From an uncultured Chitinophaga sp. (lineage in GTDB: Bacteria; Bacteroidota; Bacteroidia; Chitinophagales; Chitinophagaceae): a stretch of DNA of 64,000 bases. The first letter of the stretch is position 1, and the number at the start of each line of letters is the position of its first letter. The stretch is from contig NZ_CAMLHC010000008.1 in the NCBI RefSeq assembly GCF_946479755.1, forward strand, positions 186,001 through 250,000. Reading direction: 5' to 3'. This document shows positions 53,601 through 62,031 of this stretch, piece after piece. Below the pieces are notes generated by a model that was given only the letters and a program-made list of their open reading frames with translations, was not told the origin of the DNA and did no database searches. Made by a program: the position numbers and the translations under genes.

Positions 53601-54824
53601 ATGGTTTGGCAGTTTGCTTCCCGTTACTTCAGGGCTAAAAAATCCACTAATGCGATCAACATCATTGCCTGGGTAAGTGTAGCTGCCATTGCGATCGGCA
53701 CCGGAGCGCTGATCGTTATACTGAGCGTATTCAACGGCTTTGAAGGCCTGGTGAAATCCCTGTACTCCTCTTTTTATCCGGCTATCAGGATTGCGCCGGC
53801 CAGTGGTAAAACATTGTTGCTTACACCGGAACAGTTGCAGGCGATCAGGCGTACGCCTGGTGTGGCGGCCTATTCCGAAGTGGTGGAGGAAAAAGCGGTG
53901 CTTCGCTACGGCGACGAGCCCACGATCGCGGTGCTGAAGGGCGTAGACAGCAGTTACAACCGGGTGACGGACGTCAAAGGCAATATTGTCCGCGGACGTT
54001 TTGATATAGGCGACGACGTAGCTTATCGCGCTGTGCTCGGCCTGGAGCTGGAAGGCGCGCTGGGCGTAGACGTAGTGCATAGCCTGGTGCCGGTGACCGT
54101 ATACGTGCCCCGCAGGACCGTGAATGCTTTTGTGACCCCCGAAGATGCGCTGAATAACGGTGTCCTCTATCCTGCCGGTACTTTTGCCATTCAGCAGGAG
54201 TTCAACAGTAAGTATGTGATAACCCATATCGATTTCCTGCGCCGGTTGCTGGAACTGGGGCCAAACGAGATGTCGGCCCTGGAAGTAGCAGCAGCGCCAG
54301 GGGTAAACCAGAACGAGCTGAAGAACCGGCTGCAGCGGCAGCTGGGGGCGACTTACAAGGTGCAGACCCGGTATGAACAGAACCAGTCTCTGTACGCAAT
54401 CATGCAAACAGAGAAATGGGCCGTGTACGTGATCCTGAGCTTTATCATGATCATTGCCGCTTTTAACATGATAGGTTCGTTGTACATGCTGGTCATTGAA
54501 AAGGAGAAAGACATCACGATCCTGAAGGCGATGGGCGCCCGTAAGTCGTTGATAATGAGAATATTTTTGACAGAAGGGTTAATTATTGCCGGTATCGGCA
54601 CTTTGCTGGGGTTTGTGCTGGGCGGCGGTTTCTGCCTGCTGCAGCAGTATTTCGGTATTATCAAGCTGGAGGGTACTTCCTTCCTGGTAGATGCCTACCC
54701 TGTGAGTATGCACCTGGCGGATTTCGGGCTGGTGCTGGTGACCATTGTGATCATAGGGCTGGCTGCCAGCTGGTACCCTGCCCGCCGGGCTGCGGTGGAG
54801 GCTATTTCTCTCAAAGCCACCTGA
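53601..54824 (+). CDS. LolC/LolE-like FtsX-family ABC transporter permease
   Basis: A 407-residue inner-membrane permease. One membrane helix near the N-terminus (NAINIIAWVSVAAIAIGTGALIVILSVFNGFEGLV) is followed by a periplasmic domain (about 50-270) and three C-terminal helices (AVYVILSFIMIIAAFNMIGSLYMLV, EGLIIAGIGTLLGFVLGGGF, ADFGLVLVTIVIIGLAASW). The conserved EKEKDITILKAMGARKSLIMRIFLTEG marks lipoprotein-releasing-type FtsX permeases, and ASWYPARRAAVEAISLKAT is the usual end. No ATPase gene (LolD) is adjacent. It probably extracts lipoproteins for sorting to the outer membrane. Co-transcribed with rbfA. Confidence 0.9.
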   Translation: MVWQFASRYFRAKKSTNAINIIAWVSVAAIAIGTGALIVILSVFNGFEGLVKSLYSSFYPAIRIAPASGKTLLLTPEQLQAIRRTPGVAAYSEVVEEKAVLRYGDEPTIAVLKGVDSSYNRVTDVKGNIVRGRFDIGDDVAYRAVLGLELEGALGVDVVHSLVPVTVYVPRRTVNAFVTPEDALNNGVLYPAGTFAIQQEFNSKYVITHIDFLRRLLELGPNEMSALEVAAAPGVNQNELKNRLQRQLGATYKVQTRYEQNQSLYAIMQTEKWAVYVILSFIMIIAAFNMIGSLYMLVIEKEKDITILKAMGARKSLIMRIFLTEGLIIAGIGTLLGFVLGGGFCLLQQYFGIIKLEGTSFLVDAYPVSMHLADFGLVLVTIVIIGLAASWYPARRAAVEAISLKAT

Positions 54825-54865
54825 TCATTCAGGGATTTTGATATTTTGAAATTTAGTTATTTAAT

Positions 54866-54909
54866 AAAACGGCAGCGGGACTTTATGATTAAAGTCCCGC
54901 TGCCGTTTT
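54866..54909. terminator. Bidirectional terminator, 20-bp perfect stem
   Basis: Arms 54866-54885 and 54890-54909 pair perfectly around TGAT, with A-rich and T-rich ends. It lies between the convergent permease and transketolase genes. Weak AT-rich outer arms (54838-54856 and about 54930-54960) resemble the dyad repeats at 4544 and 16257. Confidence 0.85.
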
Positions 54910-54970
54910 AAAATATCCTTTCAACTTAGATAAATATCAAAATATCTAAATATAAAAAATCCGTAAATGA

Positions 54971-55807
54971 TTAATAGTCGCCGAGTGTTTCAGGCAACTG
55001 GGCCAGTGCTTTGGCCAGCTGTTCGTCGCTCGGAGCGATACCGTGCCATTCGTGGTGGCCTTCCATGAAGTCTACGCCTTGACCCATGACGGTTTTCATG
55101 ATGATGGCAATCGGTTTGCCCTGGCCGGTGAGGCCTTTGGCTTTTTCCAGGGTCGCTACGGTTTCGTCCATATCGTTGCCATTCATATGCAGTACGGTCC
55201 ATCCGAAAGCTTCGAATTTGGCGCCTACATCGCCGAGGCCGGCTACGTCGTCGGTGGTGCCATCGATCTGCTGGCCGTTAAGGTCTACAGTGATGATCAG
55301 GTTGTCTACTTTATGATGCGGGGCAAACAGTACGGATTCCCAGATCTGACCTTCTTCCAGTTCGCCGTCGCCGTGCAGGGAGAAGACGATGCCTTTATCA
55401 TTGTTCAGCTTTTTGCTCAGCGCCGCACCGATGGCCACGCTCATGCCCTGGCCGAGAGAGCCGGAGGCGATACGTACGCCCGGGAGGTGTTCGTGTGTGG
55501 TGGGATGGCCCTGGAGGCGGGAGTTCAGTTTGCGGAAAGTGGCGAGCTCTGTTACCGGGAAATAACCGGAACGGGCCAACGCGCTATAAAAAACAGGGGA
55601 AATGTGTCCATTGGAGAGAAAAAACAGGTCCTGGTCACGGCCGTCCATGTCAAAGGGCTGCGGATTATGCTTTAAAACCTTGAAATACAAGGCGGTAAAG
55701 AAATCGGCGCAACCTAAAGAGCCACCGGGGTGACCACTTTGAACACCATGTACCATTCGTACAATATCTCTTCTGATCTGGGTAGCAATATCCTGAAGCT
55801 GTGGCAT
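54971..55807 (-). CDS. Transketolase N-terminal subunit (split transketolase)
   Basis: A 278-residue thiamine-diphosphate enzyme half. The pyrophosphate-binding part is complete: GHPGGSLGCADFFTALYF, SNGHISPVFYSALARSGYF, HLPGVRIASGSLGQGMSVAIGAAL, and the ThDP motif HGDGELEEGQIWES (GDG-x(n)-N region, closing DLNGQQIDGT). The pyrimidine and C-terminal domains of full transketolase are missing, which is normal for split transketolases where a second gene encodes them. That gene is not next to it here: the adjacent gene on this side is convergent. The start at 55807 (MPQLQDIATQIRRDI) is used; 54 upstream in-frame codons are promoter sequence. Confidence 0.92.
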   Translation of the reverse strand: MPQLQDIATQIRRDIVRMVHGVQSGHPGGSLGCADFFTALYFKVLKHNPQPFDMDGRDQDLFFLSNGHISPVFYSALARSGYFPVTELATFRKLNSRLQGHPTTHEHLPGVRIASGSLGQGMSVAIGAALSKKLNNDKGIVFSLHGDGELEEGQIWESVLFAPHHKVDNLIITVDLNGQQIDGTTDDVAGLGDVGAKFEAFGWTVLHMNGNDMDETVATLEKAKGLTGQGKPIAIIMKTVMGQGVDFMEGHHEWHGIAPSDEQLAKALAQLPETLGDY

Positions 55808-55944
55808 GATAGTTGAGTGATTTTGTGCCGCAAAACTAATTGATTTCTTAGATTTTGTGACGTTGAATGTTTGTTTTTGCGGTTCCAAAGTATTAAAAAT
55901 CCTGATTTTTTCAGTGTTTCTTTTACATATTTGATTGAAATAAA

Positions 55945-55952
55945 TATCTTTG
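55945..55952 (+). promoter_or_regulatory. -7 box of the WecA-like gene (TATCTTTG)
   Basis: TATCTTTG fits TAnnTTTG and lies 19 bases before the ATG at 55972. Confidence 0.45.
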
Positions 55953-55971
55953 CAAAACTTAAGCCCCACTA

Positions 55972-57111
55972 ATGGAGAATGTTTTAATTGCTACCGTCCT
56001 GAGTTTTGTGGTAACCTATTTTTCTATTCCGATACTTATCCGGGTAGCGGAATTAAAGCATTTGTACGACGAACCAGACGAAAGAAAAGCACATAAACAG
56101 CGCATACCAACGCTGGGAGGGATCGGTTTTTTCTCCGGTTTCATTATTGCGGCTGCAGTATGTGTACCGACATTACAGAATTCGCCGTTTCAATACATGA
56201 TGGCGGCTTTTTTTATCATCTTCATGGTGGGCATGAAAGATGACATCGTCGGTTTGTCTCCACTGAAGAAACTTGTCGGCCAGCTCATTGCTTCTTTTGC
56301 CATTATCTATCTTGGTAATTTGCAAATCAGTGGTATGTACGGTTTCCTGGGTATCACCACTTTGCCTTCCAATATCAGCCTGATGCTGACTTACTTCTAC
56401 TTTATTGTCGTGATCAATGCCTTCAACCTGATTGATGGAGTGGATGGTCATGCCGGTAGCATCGGTTTGCTGGTAAGTGCTGTGCTGGGTGCTTATTTCC
56501 TGCATGTAGGCGAAATCACCTATGCGGTGCTGGGCTTCGCCCTCGCCGGCGGACTGGCGAGCTTCCTGATATATAATATTTCTCCTGCCCGTATTTTCAT
56601 GGGCGATACCGGTTCATTGCTGATTGGCCTGGTCAACGCGGTGTTGGTGCTGAAATTCATTGAAGTGGCAGGTAACCCTGCCGGTAAAATGCCTATCGAC
56701 GCAACCCCTGCTGTAGCCATCGCCATTTTGATTGTGCCGCTTTTTGATACCCTGAGGGTGTTTTCCGTACGTATGCTGCAGGGCCGCTCTCCCTTTTCTG
56801 CGGACCGCAACCATATTCACCACTATCTGCTGGACCTGAAACTGGACCACCGGCAGACAACCCTGATTTCCGTGAGTGTAAACGCTGCCTTTATCGTAGC
56901 GGCCTATTTCCTGCAGGGACTGGGCACTACCGTACTGACTACCCTGGTGGTAGGAGCAGCAACCACCTTTACCGGCGTCCTGTACCTGGCGCGTAAGCGG
57001 AAACAGGCTGTTAAAGTGGCGGTTACTACCATCGCGCAGCCTGCAGCGCAGAATGTAACCGCGCCGAAAATCCTGCGTGTCACCACAGGTGGCGTCTTAC
57101 AGGATAAATAG
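55972..57111 (+). CDS. Undecaprenyl-phosphate GlcNAc/GalNAc-1-phosphate transferase (WecA/MraY-like)
   Basis: A 379-residue polytopic enzyme that transfers a sugar-1-phosphate to a polyprenyl phosphate, starting synthesis of a lipid-linked glycan. Seen: DEPDERKAHKQRIPTLGGIGFF, the acidic MKDDIVGLSPLKKL (DDxxx), NAFNLIDGVDGHAGSIG, IFMGDTGSLLIGLV, and RSPFSADRNHIHHYLLDL with the histidine-rich sugar-binding loop. About 11 membrane helices. The length and PERK-like N-terminus fit the WecA/TagO group more than MraY. The C-terminal 40 residues are an unusual hydrophilic extension. No other glycan genes adjoin. Confidence 0.92.
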   Translation: MENVLIATVLSFVVTYFSIPILIRVAELKHLYDEPDERKAHKQRIPTLGGIGFFSGFIIAAAVCVPTLQNSPFQYMMAAFFIIFMVGMKDDIVGLSPLKKLVGQLIASFAIIYLGNLQISGMYGFLGITTLPSNISLMLTYFYFIVVINAFNLIDGVDGHAGSIGLLVSAVLGAYFLHVGEITYAVLGFALAGGLASFLIYNISPARIFMGDTGSLLIGLVNAVLVLKFIEVAGNPAGKMPIDATPAVAIAILIVPLFDTLRVFSVRMLQGRSPFSADRNHIHHYLLDLKLDHRQTTLISVSVNAAFIVAAYFLQGLGTTVLTTLVVGAATTFTGVLYLARKRKQAVKVAVTTIAQPAAQNVTAPKILRVTTGGVLQDK

Positions 57112-57212
57112 CCTGAAAACTGCTATATCCATTCTGTTAGCCATTCTTGTATCCGTTACTTTGATGATTAAAAGAAAACCTGTAGGTTTGCAGGCACTTA
57201 ACTATTTATGTT

Positions 57213-57776
57213 ATGCAAGATGATCTAATGCTTATCCAGGATGATGCAGCGGACTCGATGAAAAAAGCGATCGGGCACCTGGAACAGGAACTCACTAAAG
57301 TAAGGGCCGGTAAAGCCAATCCTCAGATACTGGACGGTATTACCGTGGACTACTATGGTGCTCCTACTCCGCTTAACCAGGTCGCTAACGTCGCCATCGC
57401 TGACGCCCGTACCCTGACTGTTCAGCCCTGGGAAAAAAATATGCTGCAGCCTATCGAACGGGCCATTATCGCAGCTAATATCGGCATCAACCCTCAGAAT
57501 GATGGTATCATCATCCGCCTTTTCCTGCCACCACTGACAGAAGAAAGAAGAAAAGAATTCGTGAAAAGAGTGAACAACGAAGGAGAACAGGCAAAAGTAG
57601 CGATCCGTAACATCCGCCGTGATGCGATCGAAGGCATCAAAAAACTGCAGAAAGACGGATTGAGTGAAGACACCGCTAAAGATGCGGAAGCCGATATCCA
57701 GGCCCTGACCGATAAACACATTGTGTTGATCGATAAACACTGCGAAGCGAAAGAAAAAGAAATCATGGCCATCTAA
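57213..57776 (+). CDS. frr: Ribosome-recycling factor
   Basis: A 187-residue protein that splits post-termination ribosomes together with EF-G. Characteristic stretches: MKKAIGHLEQELTKVRAGKANPQILDGITVDYYGAPTPLNQVANV, LTVQPWEKNMLQPIERAI, NDGIIIRLFLPPLTEERRKEFVK and IRNIRRDAIEGIKKLQKDG. Full length and intact. pyrH, its usual neighbour, is absent here; instead it follows the WecA-like gene by 101 bases. A stem-loop follows at 57801. Confidence 0.97.
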   Translation: MQDDLMLIQDDAADSMKKAIGHLEQELTKVRAGKANPQILDGITVDYYGAPTPLNQVANVAIADARTLTVQPWEKNMLQPIERAIIAANIGINPQNDGIIIRLFLPPLTEERRKEFVKRVNNEGEQAKVAIRNIRRDAIEGIKKLQKDGLSEDTAKDAEADIQALTDKHIVLIDKHCEAKEKEIMAI

Positions 57777-57800
57777 CCATCATTTCTGTAAAAAGATATC

Positions 57801-57839
57801 AACAGCGGAGAGATACACCAGGTGCATCTCTCCGCTGTT
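57801..57839. terminator. Bidirectional terminator between frr and the EamA transporter
   Basis: AACAGCGGAGAGAT (57801-57814) pairs with ATCTCTCCGCTGTT (57826-57839), and the interior CACC/GGTG extends the stem after one mismatch. It is followed by a short T-run. Confidence 0.8.
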
Positions 57840-57845
57840 CTTTTA

Positions 57846-58724
57846 TCAGGAGGCTGTTTTAGCCCGGTTCACCAGGTATACGCCCAGCAGGATAATACCC
57901 ATACACAACACCTGCACCCAGGTAACGGTTTCATGCGCCAGCAAACCCCAGCCAATCGCTACTACCGGTAACGCATAAGTGACCATAGAGGCAAACATGG
58001 AGCCGGCCCGGCGGATCAACAGGTAAAACAATACGGCCGCTACCCCGGTGCCCATCACGCCCAGCACCAGTCCGGCCGACAAAGAACGCCATGGCGCATG
58101 GTCTGTGGCAAACTGCGGAAAAAAATCGCTGAACCATAACACCGGAAAAGTTACCAGGCCGCAGAAAAACATGGCAATAGAACCCAGCTGCAGCGAGCCA
58201 AACCCTTTCAGGTAATGATGCACCAGGCTGATATTGGTCCCATAGCTGACAGTGGCCGCTACCACCAGTAAGCTGTAATACCAGTGGCCACCAGTGCTGA
58301 TCCCCTTGGTGCTGAAAAGCAATACCACCCCCACCAGTCCCACACATACGCCCAGCAGCTGCGCTTTTTTGATCGGGCTTTTGAAGATGATCAACCCCGC
58401 CAGTAAAGCCATCAGCGGCGTCAGTGAATTGAGGATGCCTGCCAGTGAGCTGTCTATCTCTGTTTCGGCCACACAGAAAAGGAAAGCGGGAAGACCATTG
58501 CCCAGGATGCCGGAAAGGATAATGACCGGCAGCTTATTGACCGGCGTTTGCCGGATGGCCCTGGGCAGAAAAGGTAATAACGCCACACCTGCCGCAACCA
58601 GCCGCAAACTGGCTACCTGATAGGGCGTAAAGGATTCCAGGCCGATTTTCATCAATATGAAGGAGCTTCCCCAGGTGAGCGACAGCAACAGGAAAACGCC
58701 CCAATGGGCAAATTTGTGGTTCAA
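57846..58724 (-). CDS. EamA/DMT-superfamily transporter
   Basis: A 292-residue inner-membrane protein with ten predicted helices and two EamA repeats. The first ends in LAGILNSLTPLMALLAGLIIFKSPIKKAQLLGVCVGLVGVVLL and the second in AGSMFASMVTYALPVVAIGWGLLAHETVTWVQVLCMGIILLGVYLVNR, both with the P-V/L-x-A-x-L-x-G-x-x-x-x-x-E pattern of the family. The start WGVFLLLSLTWGSSFILMKIGLESF is typical. Substrates of such carriers are usually metabolites, commonly amino acids or nucleosides, but cannot be assigned here. It is a single gene, divergent from the PPK2 gene. Confidence 0.92.
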   Translation of the reverse strand: MNHKFAHWGVFLLLSLTWGSSFILMKIGLESFTPYQVASLRLVAAGVALLPFLPRAIRQTPVNKLPVIILSGILGNGLPAFLFCVAETEIDSSLAGILNSLTPLMALLAGLIIFKSPIKKAQLLGVCVGLVGVVLLFSTKGISTGGHWYYSLLVVAATVSYGTNISLVHHYLKGFGSLQLGSIAMFFCGLVTFPVLWFSDFFPQFATDHAPWRSLSAGLVLGVMGTGVAAVLFYLLIRRAGSMFASMVTYALPVVAIGWGLLAHETVTWVQVLCMGIILLGVYLVNRAKTAS

Positions 58725-58844
58725 AGTGGCATTTTTTAAGAATACAAAATTGAGAATATAAGTGTATTACGCAAAATATAAATCATTTGGGACGCAACAC
58801 TTCTGGGCTGATTTTGTTAAATTCATTGGTAAGAATGTAAATCC

Positions 58845-59591
58845 ATGAGTAAAATCAAGTTGTCATCCATCAGTACCACCGCACCCAAGAAACTGGACAA
58901 AGAAAAAACGAAAGCCGCCACACAGGAAATTTTAGAGGAACTGGACGAGTTACAGAATTTGCTGTACGCCCAGCATAAACACTGTGTATTAATGGTGGTC
59001 CAGGGAATGGACGCCAGCGGAAAAGACGGGGTCATCAAAAATGTGACCGGCACCCTTAACCCGCAAGGCTGTACGGTGCATTCCTTTAAAGCACCTACCA
59101 CCGAAGAAGCGGACCACGATTTCCTCTGGCGCGTGCATAAACAGGCACCGGGAAAAGGAATGATACAGGTATTTAACCGCTCCCATTATGAAGACATCCT
59201 GATCCAAAGGGTACATCAATGGATCGATGAGAAAACAGCACGCAAGCGGATGACGGCGATCAACGATTTCGAGAAGTTGCTGACCGTACATAACAACACG
59301 CATATCCTGAAGTTCTACCTGCATGTGTCAAGGGAAGCACAACAACAACGCCTGGTTGAACGTACGGAAGACCCGCGGAAAATGTGGAAGTATAACGAGA
59401 ATGACCTGGCCGAGGCCAAATTGTGGGACCAGTACATGGACGCATATGAAGACGCTTTTAAATACTGTAATGATATTCCCTGGATCGTAGTACCCGCAGA
59501 CCATAACTGGTATAAGGAGTATATCGTGGCACTAACGCTGAGGGACACACTGAAATCGCTGAACATGAAATATCCGCGTTTGAAGAAATAA
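58845..59591 (+). CDS. Polyphosphate kinase 2 family protein
   Basis: A 248-residue PPK2-type enzyme using polyphosphate to phosphorylate nucleotides. Walker A GMDASGKDGVIKNVTGTLNPQG, lid and Walker B region QVFNRSHYEDILIQRVH, then VHNNTHILKFYLHVSREAQQQRLVERTEDPRKMWKYNENDLAEAKLWDQYMDAYEDAF, and the ending PWIVVPADHNWYKEY are all diagnostic. Single-domain length. The pattern GCTVHSFKAPTTEEADHDFLWRVHK is of the class I/III group; AMP- or ADP-preference cannot be read with certainty. It is followed by mscL on the same strand 78 bases later. Confidence 0.93.
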   Translation: MSKIKLSSISTTAPKKLDKEKTKAATQEILEELDELQNLLYAQHKHCVLMVVQGMDASGKDGVIKNVTGTLNPQGCTVHSFKAPTTEEADHDFLWRVHKQAPGKGMIQVFNRSHYEDILIQRVHQWIDEKTARKRMTAINDFEKLLTVHNNTHILKFYLHVSREAQQQRLVERTEDPRKMWKYNENDLAEAKLWDQYMDAYEDAFKYCNDIPWIVVPADHNWYKEYIVALTLRDTLKSLNMKYPRLKK

Positions 59592-59669
59592 TAGATTAAT
59601 AATTAAGCAGTTCTGTGATTATACATTATTTTCGTCGTCATATTTTAACCAAATTAAAACCTTGCATTT

Positions 59670-60092
59670 ATGTCGTTTATCAAAGAGTTTAAAGAATTTG
59701 CCATGAAAGGCAATGTAATGGACCTGGCCGTAGGTGTGATCATTGGCGCTGCCTTCGGTAAGATCGTTACATCACTGGTAGACAATATCATTATGCCTTT
59801 AGTTGGGGTGGTAACCGGTGGCGTGAATTTTACCGACAAATTTGCCTACCTGGACACCAGCAAGGGAACTGATTTTCCGTCACTGGCAGCGGCAAAGGCA
59901 GCCGGGGCTAACGTATTCGCCTATGGCGCCTTCATCCAGAGCGTGATCGACTTCCTGATCATCGCCTTCTGTATTTTCCTGCTGGTGAAGTTTATGAACA
60001 AACTGACCAAAAAAGCAGATCCTGCACCCGCGGGGCCTACTGCCCAGGAACAACTGCTCATGGAAATCCGTGACGAACTGAAAAAAAGATAA
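59670..60092 (+). CDS. mscL: Large-conductance mechanosensitive channel
   Basis: A 140-residue inner-membrane channel that opens under membrane tension to release osmolytes on hypo-osmotic shock. The start [44 protein letters not shown] is the conserved N-terminal helix plus TM1. A periplasmic loop and TM2 ([30 protein letters not shown]) follow, then the charged cytoplasmic helix [14 protein letters not shown]. Normal length. It has its own stem-loop downstream. Confidence 0.97.
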   Translation: MSFIKEFKEFAMKGNVMDLAVGVIIGAAFGKIVTSLVDNIIMPLVGVVTGGVNFTDKFAYLDTSKGTDFPSLAAAKAAGANVFAYGAFIQSVIDFLIIAFCIFLLVKFMNKLTKKADPAPAGPTAQEQLLMEIRDELKKR

Positions 60093-60108
60093 GCTCTCTT
60101 TATATTAC

Positions 60109-60159
60109 AGCACAGTATTCAGCTGCTCTCCTGCCAGGAGAACGGCCGGGTACTGTGCT
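60109..60159 (+). terminator. Probable stem-loop terminator after mscL
   Basis: AGCACAGTA (60109-60117) pairs with TACTGTGCT (60151-60159). The inner CTCCTG-CC-CAGGAG part can form a second hairpin. No strong T-run follows, so termination efficiency is doubtful. Confidence 0.5.
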
Positions 60160-60187
60160 TATATGTTAATCTAAAAAAGTATCATTG

Positions 60188-61132
60188 ATGAGAAAATTTG
60201 CTTTGTCCATTGCCTGTTGTTTACTGGGTGTTGTAGCAGTGCAGGCACAAAACGACTGGATAAAGGCCCAACGGGATGAAACCGCAAAAAAGATCAAAAA
60301 AGACGACGGTGACACGACGGTTAAGATCTGGAAAAAAGGCCTTAATCTGAATGTGAACATCAACCAGGGATCACTGACCAACTGGGCTGCCGGTGGCGAT
60401 AATTTCACCTTCTCCCTGGGATCTACCGTATATGCGTACGCGTTTTACAAGAAAGGCCGCCGCGCGTGGGACAACGTCGCTGACCTGGCTTACGGCTATA
60501 TCAATACGACCAGCCTCGGTGGCCGTAAAGCCGATGACCGCATTGACCTCACCTCCAAATACGGCTATGATATCGGCAGGCATTGGTATGTAAGCATGCT
60601 GGGCAACCTCAGGACACAGTTCACCAACGGTTACCTGTACCCTGCAGACACTACGCCGCAGCTGTCATCCAAATTCTTTGCACCCGCCTACGTATTGCTC
60701 TCTCCGGGTTTTGACTATAAACCGGTGCCTGAGTTCTCGCTGTTCCTCTCTCCTGCCACTTCCCGCTTTGTGTTTGTAATGGATGATAGTTTGTCCGCAC
60801 ACGGCGCTTATGGCGTAGATACCGGCAAACATTTCAGGTATGAGATCGGCGCTTACCTGTCTGCCAACTATATCAAAACCATTGCGAAGAATATTACCTA
60901 CAAAGGCCGGCTGGACCTGTTCTCCAACTACCTCAACAATCCGCAGAATATCGTGGTGTTCTTTACCAATGCGCTGGAACTGAAGGTGAATAAATACATT
61001 GCAGCCACGCTCAATGTAGATATGATATATGACGATAATGTAAAAGTATTTGAAAATAAGAAGACCGGAGTAATGGGCCCGCGACTGCAGGTCAAGCAGG
61101 TGCTGGGGGTTGGCTTTGCCGCCAAGTTCTGA
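60188..61132 (+). CDS. DUF3078 outer-membrane-type protein
   Basis: A 314-residue exported protein of the DUF3078 family. Signal peptide RKFALSIACCLLGVVAVQAQ, then KIWKKGLNLNVNINQGSLTNWAAGGDNFTFSLG, the family signature (N-x-x-x-L-x-N-W-x-A-G-G-x-N). A series of amphipathic strands and the end RLQVKQVLGVGFAAKF indicate an outer-membrane barrel. The function is not known. The ATG at 60188 is preferred over an in-frame TTG one codon earlier. scpA follows after a CGCAAAGG repeat element. Confidence 0.88.
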   Translation: MRKFALSIACCLLGVVAVQAQNDWIKAQRDETAKKIKKDDGDTTVKIWKKGLNLNVNINQGSLTNWAAGGDNFTFSLGSTVYAYAFYKKGRRAWDNVADLAYGYINTTSLGGRKADDRIDLTSKYGYDIGRHWYVSMLGNLRTQFTNGYLYPADTTPQLSSKFFAPAYVLLSPGFDYKPVPEFSLFLSPATSRFVFVMDDSLSAHGAYGVDTGKHFRYEIGAYLSANYIKTIAKNITYKGRLDLFSNYLNNPQNIVVFFTNALELKVNKYIAATLNVDMIYDDNVKVFENKKTGVMGPRLQVKQVLGVGFAAKF

Positions 61133-61161
61133 TTAGCCGGAATTTTGTTATTTTTGATATT

Positions 61162-61220
61162 ACGCAAAGGCGCGAAGGCGCAAGGCAACAAAAGGTCTTT
61201 GCTGCTTTGCGCCTTTGTGC
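61162..61220. repeat. CGCAAAGG-rich intergenic dyad element, copy 2
   Basis: ACGCAAAGGCGC (61162-61173) is matched in inverted form by GCGCCTTTGTGC (61209-61220) with small mismatches. Interior CGCAAGGC and CTTTGCTGC tracts also pair. Related in composition and layout to the element at 24229-24304. Confidence 0.6.
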
Positions 61221-61236
61221 ATAAAACATCATCAAC

Positions 61237-62028
61237 GTGAGTGAACAGGTTTCCTATAAAATAAAACTTCCGCAGTTTGAGGGTCCTTTCGACCTCCTGT
61301 TGTTCTTTATAGAACGCGATGAGCTGGATATTTATAATATCCCGATCAACACCATCACACAGGAATTTCTCGACTATATCCATCATATAGAGTCGCTGAA
61401 TATTGAACTGGCAAGCGAATTCATCCTTTTTGTGTCCACCCTGATGCGGATCAAGGCGAAAATGCTGCTGCCCCGCAAAGAGCTGGACGAACAGGGGAAT
61501 GAGATCGACCCGCGGATGGAGCTGATAGATAAGATCCTGGAGTACAAGCGCTATAAGCAGGCGGCGGCGGAACTGGCCGAAATGGAGGCCGAACGCATGC
61601 TGCACATCAAACGGGGCAATATTGCGAAGGAACTGGCCGAAATCGGCGAGGTTACCAGCGAAGGGACGGAAATACAGACCCTTACCCTGTTTAAGCTGGC
61701 ACAGACCTTCGAAAAGGTGATGCAGCGCATGAAAGCGCGCGACCATAAGCCTCAGCACGTGGTGTACAAATACGATTATACCATGGAAGGCTCAAGAATG
61801 TACATGGAGGAACTGGCCAGAGCAGAGCGTACCCTGTCATTCGAAAAAATATTTGACCACTGTAAAGACCGGGTACACGCCATTTTCCTGTTTCTCAGTA
61901 TGCTGGAACTGGTACAGATGAAGCACCTGGGCATCATGGTGGGAGAAGGCAGAAACAACTTTATTATTGAATACATTGATCCGGAGAACAGGGAGGAAGA
62001 ACCTGCCGGAACATTAATAGACGGTTAA
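61237..62028 (+). CDS. scpA: Segregation and condensation protein A (condensin kleisin)
   Basis: A 263-residue kleisin that bridges the SMC dimer. YKIKLPQFEGPFDLLLFFIERDELDIYNIPINTITQEFLDYI and LASEFILFVSTLMRIKAKMLLPRKE form the SMC-neck-binding N-terminal domain; the C-terminal winged helix contains HCKDRVHAIFLFLSMLELVQMKHLGIMV. It starts with GTG at 61237. scpB is not in the window. The AraC-family gene begins 3 bases after its stop, an unusual partner that may simply read through from scpA. Confidence 0.95.
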   Translation: MSEQVSYKIKLPQFEGPFDLLLFFIERDELDIYNIPINTITQEFLDYIHHIESLNIELASEFILFVSTLMRIKAKMLLPRKELDEQGNEIDPRMELIDKILEYKRYKQAAAELAEMEAERMLHIKRGNIAKELAEIGEVTSEGTEIQTLTLFKLAQTFEKVMQRMKARDHKPQHVVYKYDYTMEGSRMYMEELARAERTLSFEKIFDHCKDRVHAIFLFLSMLELVQMKHLGIMVGEGRNNFIIEYIDPENREEEPAGTLIDG

Positions 62029-62031
62029 CAG

